Positions 47,401-59,400 of a stretch of DNA of 64,000 nt are shown here, in pieces. Each line of letters starts with the position of its first letter. The first letter of the stretch is position 1. Origin of the DNA: Melitaea cinxia (taxonomy: Eukaryota; Arthropoda; Insecta; Lepidoptera; Nymphalidae). A program made the translations under genes and the position numbers. The stretch lies in the NCBI RefSeq assembly GCF_905220565.1, contig NC_059401.1:5171001-5235000 (forward strand). The letters run 5' to 3'. The notes under the pieces are model-generated. The model was not told the DNA's origin, searched no databases, and saw nothing but the letters and a program-made list of their open reading frames with translations.

Positions 47401-50400
47401 TAATGTAAAATCAAAAAACTTATTGGTACATGAATTATTTTATAAAAATATTATATACAAGCTCCGAGATTTGCATTAAAGTTTTAAACTGTAAATATTA
47501 TTACGTACGAAATTCTTTGGAGCTTATTCAAAACGCTTCTCCACTGAGGTTAAGTTAACGAAACAAATAATAAGTATTAACCTTATTTATCTTAATAACT
47601 TTAACTAATTTAAGTTACAATTTACTATTTACCTTCGGTGTAGTATAGCTATTGGCCTCATCTTGACCAATCAGTTCGGGAGATAAATTAATAGCCTTGT
47701 CCACTAGTTCCTTAGGCAACAGCGGAGCAATATTAACATCTGTATTATTCGTACAAATTCCAATGAAACCGCAGATCATATCTGGCTTGAGCTCGGACAC
47801 GAGGTAGTTGTAGATAACAGACGAGTATTGTTCGACTAATTGCAGACACTCAGACTTGAATTTACCAGTCTGTTTGCAGAGACCTGTGGAAAGACGTTAT
47901 TATTTTATCTATATTGAAATTATAGTAAGGATAAAATACAGGATGGGCCATAAGTTTTTGGTGGGGTGGGAACCACTCACGCGCGGTAGCTCGATTCAGG
48001 GAAATTTAGACACAATCGCTTCACGGGAGTACAACGCGCGTTCTGTGTAAAGCAGTTTTGCAAGATAATGATTCTTCGTCACTGTTCGCCGCTTGTTTCG
48101 AACGAAATACCATTACAAGATAGTAATATATTTATTTATTTATAAGAAAAATAGAGAGAAAATAATTGGTTTTCTAATAATGGTCTTTCTTTTGTAAGCG
48201 GCAGTAGTGTAGGTACCGAGTAACGATTACTATCAAAAATAAAAAATTGGAATAACAAAAGCAAAGCCTGTGGATATATCTTTAAACATAAAAAAAAACG
48301 ATTCGACTGTTAATAATAACAATTGTATTTGCTCGCAAACGAAAAAAACCGACTTCAATTATATCGACAAATAATACAACGTAGCTACGTAAAAATAGTC
48401 AAGTAAATACGAAAGATTAAACAAAAAGTTCAAATCAATCAGATCATCAGATGAAATTTAAATGTGATAAACATCAGTTTTCGATTAAATTAAAAATAAT
48501 CAAAATCGATACATCCAGTAAAAAGTTATGCGGTATAATACAACGTAGTTCAACGGAGAAAATAGTCAAGTAAAAACGCATTATTAGATATAACTCGAAA
48601 AGTAGTTGTTAGATCTCAAATAAATTTAAATGAGACCAAATGACACGCACCATCTTTCGATTAAAAAAATTTGAAATCGTTCCGCCTAGTCAAAAGTTCT
48701 GAAGTAACATACATTAAAAAAAACAATCGAATTGAGAACCTCCTTTTTTGGAAGTCGGTTAACCAAACACTGCCTCGGAGCGTTAAGAGCAACGAAATTG
48801 ACAAACCGAATCGGAATGTAAAAAACCCTAAACTAAAACGTCAAAGACCTTTATATCTCCAAAAGTGACAGTTTGGGCGGCAATGACTTCAAAAGGTAAG
48901 CTTGGTACTTTTTTGAAATAAACGCGGTTGCCCAAACCTTACTCCAGCTGATTTCTTTTACGGGGTTATCTTAAGAGCAGATTCTATGTGAATGCACCGA
49001 GATCAATATCAGAATTAAAGGATAATTATTCAGCAAGAATGGCTAGGTATGAAGAGTGCCAGCGGCGAGATGGAGTTCAATCATTACAGCCTATACAGTC
49101 CACTGCTGGACATAGGCCTCCACAAGTTTACGCCAAAAATAACGTGAACTCGTGTGCTTTGCCCATAGTCACCACGCTGGGCAGGCGGGTTGGTGACCGC
49201 AGTACTGGCTTTGTCGCACCGAAGACGCTGCTGCCCGTCTTCGGCCTGTGTATTTCAAAGCCAGCAGTTGGATGGTTATCCCGCCATCGGTCGGCTTCTT
49301 AAGTTCCAAGGTGGTTGTGGAACCTTGTTATCCCTTAGTCGCCTCTTACGAAACCCACGGGAAGAGAGCGGAGATGGAGTTCACATAGATGTTATTTGTA
49401 AGAAATAAAATTTCGAAATATGTTATTTCATTTCAAATAAAGATTCTTTAAAATACGTGTAGATTTTTTTACGATAATTTCTAAAGTGCAAAAAAAATAT
49501 GGCCCAACCTGTATATCAAATGGGTTATCTATCTAGCAAGTAATAGAATATGAAACATTACGGTTGCCATAGCTGAATAGCTATGAAACTAATGCGGGTA
49601 TATAATTACCCAAATAAAAAGTTAAGATGAACAATTGTCACTTTCAAAGTGTATAATAAATAAATTACCAGTTAACACTTTGTGGAACTCGATTTCAGAA
49701 GTATTGGCGATGAGTGTGTTTCTCAAATGGTTGATGACTTGCTCGCAGAACTCGCATGGCACGTCACTGTACAAACAATATTATATTTTTACATCTCATT
49801 TAATCCACAGATAAAAAATATATAACTTAAACAATATTTGTGTAAAGATATAATTTACTTTATTATACAAATAGGTCGGCAAACAACCGATGACCACGTG
49901 ATGGTAAGCGCTTACTGTAGAAGTAGACTATAGAGGCCTTCAACAACAGAAGCATCGCAAGCGAATGTCACGTTGCGGACCCTAACACTATTTGTAAGGT
50001 ATTATTTAGCTGTGATCAGGATATATTCTGATGTGTCCTAACTCAATAAATCATATCTTGCATACCTTTTAAATCTTATTCAATTTAAAAACATAAAGTA
50101 TATAACTAATATAAAATTAGAAATAATTTACTTACTCGTTAGCCTTCAAATCCTTGGTCTCATCGGGGAAAGTGTAAAGATTGTGAGAATGGAAAATATG
50201 AGAGCACTGTCCGCTGAGATGACAGACGGATTGGGGATTGAAATCCTTCTTAACAGCTTCTAGAATATTCTCGTAGTACTTAAATGTTAGCATCGAGCAA
50301 GAATCGGACAGAGACCCCATGTTTTGGCAGACCTGTTGATAAATTATATATTAACAGTATAGTCCTAGTAATATTATAAACGCGAAAGTTTATATGTATG

Positions 50401-53400
50401 GATGTATAGATGTATGGATGTTTGTTCCTCTTTCATGCAAACACTACCGAAAGTTTACAATAATATAGCTTATACACTAGAATAACACATATGCTATAAC
50501 TTTTAAAGATAGTGTGTGAATTGTCCAAAATATAACGATAATTGTTAAGTAAGTCGGAAAAAAATCTGCCTTCTGCGAGCTATTGGCGTGCGCTGAAAAA
50601 ACTGTAGAGTTTACACGTATATAATGTATAAGAGAAATGTTTATCTTAATTATTTCTACGAAAAAGTCCGCGACAGCATATCTTTTGAGTAAGCCATTAT
50701 GGCAAAAACAGTGAACTATGAATACAACCAAATTTGATAGTTTATTTCTAATGCATATTTGGTAGTAACAAATTGATTTTTATGTCACAGAACCAATTTT
50801 GATGAATTTTGGTATAAAGATAGATATTGAGAAGCTACTCGAAGTACTTACTAATCCTGCGCAGACAAAGTTGCGAGTACCAGCTAGTAGTAAATAATGA
50901 AGTTTGTTTGACAATTGTATTGATTCTATCATATTATTAGGGCTACGCTCTAGCTTAACAAGCTCTGTTATATACTTTAAATTTATATCTGCGTCGTATT
51001 ATATTGGGTCAAACAAATTTTCCAACAGACTAAATGAGAACGTAAACTTGAAACATGTCAAATAAATCCGCATAATACGATATGCTTGAATAAACATATA
51101 AGTAATAAACATTGGCGAACCAGTCTAGTCTTTATCAGAGAATTTTATAAATAATTCTTTGTTTTTACAACAAGGGAACTCGCGTAACTTCACTTGTATA
51201 TTTTTGTGATATTTTAAAGTCTATATGTAATATTTTACAGTAAAAATTATAGGCAAAAGAAAAAGTCATCTTACCTGAAGTAATCCAACCAAGAAGTTTT
51301 CATAGCTGGTTTGGTCGAACCTCTTTCTGACGATGCCAACCGATCTTCTGCAGTTCGAGCAACCTTCCCTACGTTTAAGGGTTGCGTTCTGAAATATAAG
51401 AGAATTTTTTTTAGTTACTTCTTAATCTATACTATCTAGCTTATATCCATAGCCTCATATTTTTCTTTTAACAACTTAAAAGCCCAAAAGTGTATTAGGG
51501 TTATGAATGTCTATATTTACTGTTAACAGTAACTACTATAAGCCATTAGTAAAAAAATTAAACTTTTAAGAAAAAGCTCTAACAAATATATCATTTTCTA
51601 ATACTTATGTTTATAGTATGTGTCTATAATTATAGAAATACCATTATTACAAAAGAAAAAACATAAAAAGACTCACATAGTCTTCCAAAAGTTTGTCAAT
51701 ATTGGCGTTATTACAGAGTCCAGCGACTGAGCAGACGGCGTCAGGGTTCATTTGTGAAGCTAATGTCTCGACTAACTCCGGGACAAAGTCGTCTGCGAGC
51801 TTGATGCACTCCTTTGTCACTAACTTGATAGGGATTAACTTGCACTCGCCTTCGAATACTTCCTTTAGTTCTTCCTGTTGCAAAATATTTTTTATCGTTA
51901 GAAAAAAAAGTTAGTTAAAGAATAAATACAAAATAGCTTACTACGAATATTTTCAGAAAAGTGAAGTGAAAAGTGAAATTAAGTTTAGGGTGACATCGCC
52001 CTATAGCTTAGGGATATCAATTAGACATACTCATTTTGGTAAACGCCTTTTGCTTTTCTAATTAAATTTAAATGAAAACATTTTAACTCAAAATCGGGTT
52101 TTATTGACATATCTATCAAAATACTCCTTGAAGAAAATATAAATACATTTATTAAATTAAACTATATTTACTTATTGATAAAATTCTTAGTTATCTATGA
52201 CCCGTAAAAAGTTAAGTGGAATTTGACAGTTTCGTTTGAACACAAAAAACACAAAAAAGAAGCAATGTTTCATTTTGACCTATTACAGCTTAATCTATTT
52301 TTTAACGACTCCAAAAAAGGAGGAGAGATTTATATAGATAGAGATACATAACTTTTCATAGGGTGTACCAATTTTGATGACTTCCTTTTCCTAAACTGTT
52401 GTTCTTTTTACTTATATAATGAATTATCTAAAACGTACTACAACTGATAATTTTGACTGAAGTTTAAACTTTAATAAGAATGAACTCTTTCAAAATATCG
52501 CTGCACACGTTTTGACTTTAACACACTAATCAATAGTATTGTTGATTACTTCAAAAACAATTTGACTTAAATTGCTAAATTTGTCATCATTTCGAATTAT
52601 TGATTTCTTTCTTTATTTATACGAATGTAATCTGATATGCAGATATTTAAACACCCTACAACACGTCAGTAAAATGATATAATTTAATTATATACCTGTT
52701 CTATAAATGTCGTCATCCACGCGGCAAGCTACGATAATTTATTTAGTTAAATAATATCTAATTTATTTAAGTCCCTTTAATTGTTTTTTTATTTATTTAC
52801 TTGATTATCATGAAATTTTACTCAATGTATTGTAATATGCAGCTAGATAAATTAATTTAATCAATATTTCTGTTATGAAACTAATTCACGCGTAAAGATC
52901 ACAGCCAAATTCCATTAGCAGTTATAAAATTATAAAATGTTATTTAGCAATCCAAATATAAAATAAAATTTGAATCTGAACTTAGATAGGTGTATATGTA
53001 TATTTTAAATCGGATTCTTCAGTTCTTGCATCATCTAGTGATTCATCTTTAGCAATAGAATAACTATAACCATCATAATACCGTAGTTATTTTATACAAT
53101 CCACTATTATAAGAAATTAAATGGACACTGTATACTCTTATCGGTCATTGCTTTGTAAAATAATGATAATTAAATAATTTATAATTAAATGACCTATAGA
53201 TTAAAAAACAAAATAAACGTTGTTTATATAGTAAATTGTCTCGTGTTTATTTCATTATTTATTATAAGAAGCTGCATATAATTGACAAATGTAGTCTAAA
53301 ACGTTTCATGAATTGCATATTAAATGATGCAATACTAATGAGATTTTAATATTTCACCTACATTATAAAAGAATCTGTGTTATTATGACATTATGACACG

Positions 53401-56400
53401 TAATTAATTGTTATAGTTGTGTACCGTGGCAATAAAATTTAATTTTTTTTTTGTTGTTCCTACCTCATAACTTTTTACTAGGTGTATTGATTTTGAAGAT
53501 TCCTATTTTAATTGAAAGCTGTTGCCTAACACGTGGTCCCATTCGAGTTTTTGTACCATCTCTAATAATGCCTATTCATTGAATATTTATTCACCTAACT
53601 AACGTTATATTACTTATTGATGAAAGTTGAAGTTGTTTTTTTTTTGTGAGCAAGTAATATAATATAGATTTAGATTCCTCCCGTGACCATGGTTGCTGTA
53701 AAGTATCCGAAACGTCGGGAATCAAAAGTTAACAATAAACCGCGATAAAATCCGAAAAAAGTGTTTTATTAAATGAGTAAAATTCGCGTAAACATTAGAA
53801 AACAATATAGATTTAGATATGAAAAACACACCTGTGTTTCATTGCTTTGGAGCTGGTCACGGGCCTGGGTGACCATATCTTTGCAGATCTTGCAGATGCC
53901 GTCGTTGTCTTCTGGGAAGGTCATTTTCGACCACACGCGTTGGACGCAGTGGTGCGTCGCGCCGCATTCTCGACCCGTGCTATGAAGATATAATACTTTG
54001 ATTTATTGATTGAGCATTGGGCGTATTTACCTTAGATTCAAAAGGTTTATAGGGCGGTGTAAGCCGAGCATGAGTAGAATGCTTTTGCTTTTACCCGTCA
54101 ATTTGTACGGCGGCCAACTTTATAGGCCCAGGGTACTGAATTTTAAAATACGCCACTGGTTGATATCAGTCTGTAACATCCAACTACTTGGCATAAGCTT
54201 CTTTCTCAATACAGGAGAAAGGCTGGAGCTTTATTCACCACAATGCTAAACGGGTTGGCGGATGTATTCTCTACCAAGAAGGCTATAGGCTATATAACAT
54301 CACGCTTCGATCAATAGGAGCTGAGTATTAATAAGAAATGTTGCAAAAACGGGAAAAAATGTCTTTTTTGAGAGCTTCCGTTGCGTGCGCTGCGTAATCA
54401 TCATTACAGCCTATACAGTCCACTGCTGGACATAGGCCTCCACAAGTTTACGCCAAAAATAACGTGAACTCATGTGTTTTGCCCATAGTCACCACGCTGG
54501 GCAGGCGGGTTGGTGACCGCAGTACTGGCTTTGTCGCACCGAAGACGCTGCTGCCCGTCTTCGGCCTGTGTATTTCAAAGCCAGCAGTTGGATGGTTATC
54601 CCGCCGCCGGTCGGCTTTTTAAGTTCCAAGGTGGTAGTGAAACTGTGATATCCCTTAGTCGCCTCTTACGACACCCACGGGAAGAGAGGGGGTGGCTAAA
54701 TTCTTTAGTACCGTAGCCACACAGTACGTATAACCTTTTTTATGGTAATCAAATTTTTGTAAAACAATGCATTATTTGTGTAGAAGGTAGTTTTATAAAC
54801 ATGATATAAGAACTTATCCAAATAAATACGTTCATCACAAATCTTTTTTTTAACAAAATTGTCCTTCAAATTATTTGATTTCAATGAACATCTTAGAAAA
54901 TATCATAGTTTTAAAATAAATCTGCAAGGAATTAATAATCACAAAAATATTACAAGGTGATTTTATTGCAGTGTTATTAGCCAGGCATATGAATCCTTAC
55001 TAATGAAAAATTATTCATCAACAAGGGAATTTTTTAAGATAAACTTGTCTTTTATACAATTTAATTTGGTCACATAATTTAAAATATATGTACAATGAAA
55101 TGAAACGACGCTGTGTCGCGCTGCACACATTTTACCCGAGTTGCACAGTACCTAATAGTTTAAAAATATTTTAATCTGTTTTTATTCAAATTAACGCGGT
55201 TGAAACAAATAGTACGAAAAAAAAAACTGACAGATCGCAACGGACAAAAAAGTACAAGGTTAGTTGAAGCAATCTGCGACAATTGCTATGCAATTTTAAG
55301 ATATTGAGAAAAATATTTCAATATTACTAAATATATTTTTTAAAAACAATATAATATTCATTTTTGACTAGTTTGCATCTATATTTATTCTTACAAAGCA
55401 TCCAATGATAATTAAACGAACACTCAACAATTTGCAGTAGTCCAAAGTTCAACCGGTCATTTAGTCAATACATGCAAAATAGAGATACTTCGGAAAAACG
55501 AAGTATGGGCTATTACGAGAGTATTTATTTCGGTATCTTGCAAAGCATTCTGAAAAAGAAATTAAATTGCGGATTTCCATCTAACTTAAATTCTGGTGTG
55601 TACATTTTATCTTGACAAACTTACTTAAATTATTACTAAATAAAAAATTCTAGTGAAATTGTAACGAAGTCGAAATTAATTTATGTTACAATAAAAAACC
55701 ATAAAAAGGGTTAATTATTATGGTAAATTGTCGTGTCAGGTAAATAAGAATATAGTATTCAGTGGCGTAGCGTGGGGGATGTCGGGGAGGCCCCTGGGCG
55801 GCATACAATTGACAAAAAAATAAAATCCAAATCTCGTCCGTAATGTAACATACACAAAAATTACAATAATTATAATTGAGAGCCTCCATTATTGAACTGA
55901 ATGAAAATTGTGCTTGCAGTGAGCGTGTTAAATTAATTTGTTAAAAAAATAAGTCACTTGATAGGCGCGGTAAAAAACCACGTTACGTCACTGACAAGTA
56001 CATATTGAGTTTCAATTATTTGCTTACAAAATTTAATTTCCGTCGTAACAGCAAAACCAAATATTGATTAAAACAAACAATATTGACTAACCGTGTCGAA
56101 TGGAATTTACTCAGTTATTAGAATAGGAGGAAGTTTCACGACTGTTACGAGTCAATATTATTGTGATCGACTTACATTAATAGAAAAGGGATATGTCTTT
56201 GTTTGTTGTTCTTTGTCTAAATGATCCAGTAGCCCATTACAGGTCAATTTTCTTAACAATCATTATATTAGTATAGATTCTTTGTATGTAACTAAATAAA
56301 TATATAATCATACAATAACATGTTCCATACAAAAAGATGAGTAAGCCTGAACACTAGATCATACGATTGTTTAAGGTTACAATACAAATATAATAAGGTG

Positions 56401-59400
56401 AGGCGGAAAATAATATCCATAGCCGCTTTTACCTTAACTTGTTTACCATAAGTTGACTCATTTATAATTATGAGATATTTATGTATAATATTCTATTATT
56501 ATTATTATTCGAACTGACATACAACGAATACATATAGCAAAATATAGGAAAATATTATCCTCAATATGTATAATTATTTAAATAACTCAATAATTATTAT
56601 ACAAACTTGATTGCACATATAATTTGGTCTTGTTAGGTAGGTACCTTTTTATCTTTATGTATGTATTTTTATACATACATATATACATGACAGTCCTATA
56701 CTAAACTTATCGATATAACACTAACTAAATTATTACTATGTCTTAACTTGATACTCCTAGATATCGTTAGGTACTTAAATTGTGAAACTCTTAAATAAAG
56801 TAGGCAATAGATTTAACCATAAAACTAATTCCCATTTTCAAATATTTACAGCTAGGTAGGCACGATGTAAGATTTGATAATGTAGTAAGATACATAAGGG
56901 CAAAAAAAAAAACTCATACAAAAATATTATTTGTATGTACCATTCAAACATTGTATGATACTTCAATAAAGTAATGTATGTAACAGTTAGTCTGTAAATT
57001 GTAGGAAATTGAGTTGGTTTTTAAGTCTCAATGTTCGTTTCATTTTTCACTACAATTTATGCTAAAAGATCTTTCCTCGCTAAAAGAACGAAAGAGATAT
57101 GTATATGGTGTCAAGGATAAGAAAAAAACGAAGCCAAAGCAAAAACAACACACAACAAGTGAACTCAATATGATGATTGGGTCACTGATAATGAAGTAAG
57201 AATGAGATGAGAAATCAAATTGAAAATAGGGTTAGGATATTTTTTTCCACGCGAAACGACGTGATCTATTACACCTATCAACTCTTGAACTACTTGAAGG
57301 ACGCACTTAGGAATCTAGCATTTAATAAAGTTAGCTAAACCGATTTCACACATATATATATAAACTCAATTTGTATGACTCTTTTAAAATAAATAAAATT
57401 GCACCACTGATTTATGTAGATAAAACGTTATATTACGACTATTTAGACTCCAAAGAGTGTCAGACGAACGTGAACGAACAATAAAGATATATTTAAATGT
57501 TTGTCTAAATGTAAATTTAAAAAAAAAAAAAAAAAATTGTAAACTATTTGACACATGTTAACTAATTATTTTTTTTTTTTTTTACAATCAGGTACAAAAA
57601 ACAAAGTAATAAAATCAAGGTAAAGATTTATAACACTCAGCTAGTATTTAAAACTATACTATTTCAAACTTTTTTTGAACTATTAAAACTTCTAGCAATA
57701 TAAATAACATTAAGATAGAAAAAATTATTCATAATTTACCTGAAGTTACTGCACCAGTATGAGGGTCCCCAAGTACATTTCGATGCTCCCAAGAGTTTAT
57801 CTATAACAAATATTTTTTATTGGATCATTTTAATTAATTAATATTCGTATGCTTAATTAATGATCGAAACATTATTTTAATATCGAAGTGATAAAAATCA
57901 TTTCTTTGTCATGTTTATATATATTATCTATGGTTGGATGTAGGCATAAAAAATACAGACATCACGTAAATAATATAAAACGTATCGATTGTGTCATTTC
58001 TACAGTAAAACCTCGTGTTAATTTCATATTATATATTAATTTTGTCAAATATTTTATTATATTATACATAATTCAGATATTTTAAAACAAAATTGTTATT
58101 TTAAAATTAGTCTTTAGTGAACGGATTATATAAATAAATAATTTAATGTTTTTTTTTTTTTTTTTATTGATGCAAGCAATTTGGTCCATCAAGCCCCATT
58201 ATATAACATTGTTATATTTTAGTTACAAATTTAAGTTTAAAAATTAATCACGATTAATTCTGTAACACCCCTCAGCTGGGCATAGGCCTCTTTCTCCATT
58301 TAGAAGGTTTTTGCGCATAATTATAAAGCAAGTGTGTACTTACTACGAGTACCTATATGAAAATGCAACAAAATGCATCTTTAATTACATTTTTCATTTA
58401 TAATACGGTATAAATTATATTTTAGATATTAAAAAGACAAATTAAACTTACGTTTTTGTTTGCCCGGTTCTTCTGCTTTCTTTTTCTGTTAAAACAAACA
58501 AACATATTAATTTAAAGATATTTAACGATAGTTTCGTCGTAATCACATTGTCGCTATGAATATAAATATTTTAGTCGATAGAAGTATTGAAGAGATTATA
58601 AAAACTTAGATTGGATTATAAATACTAAATAAAATAACTGAATATAACATTAAATTTCTATTTCACTTCATTAAGTAATCTTTTTTGGAAAAAAAAAATG
58701 TTGAATATGTTAAAAAATACATTAATAAAAACAAGGATATTGATATTTTGATGTCTTTATTGTTTAGCTGCTTTTTTATCTTATATTTTATGTATTTATG
58801 TTATGAAACGATATATTAGATGAATGTTCGCTGACTTCAAAAAATTATCGTGATAAGCGCAAATGTACTTAATGTTATATAGTTATGTAATTCAATAAAC
58901 GATACGTTTATATAAATCTTCCAACACGTTTTAACTAGTAAACAAGTTATATGTTTAACGACTTGTTCTGCTTAGCTACTTTCAATGAAATTAATTGACC
59001 TTTTCGTACAGATTTTATATTACATTTAGTTAATATAAATAAAATATGAAATTTATATGTTTACAATCATATATTACCTACGCAAAAAGACTGTATCAAA
59101 CGTTTTTACAGAAAACCTACTAAAATATCCACCATAGTAAAATTCCAAAACCCATTATTAACAACTTTTTTCTTTAGTAATTATTTTTGTGGTTATATTC
59201 AGGGACATGATCACTTAACACCATTTAACCCCTCTACTCATTTCCCGACCATTAAATAAAAAACCTAAACGCCCAATTGGTCTGGACCAATGACCAGCTG
59301 CGTTGTAAAATCTAATTTGTTAGTTGTGTTGCGCTATCAAGTGCTATTTTAATTTGTCTTGCAAACTCATTAAGCATCTCATCGTCATTGAAGGAAAGCA

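Noticed and set aside
49190..54716. Nearly identical 70-residue frames at 49190 and 54510, tempting as a paralogous small gene
   Set aside because: Both lie inside family B SINE-like copies, so identity reflects the repeat.
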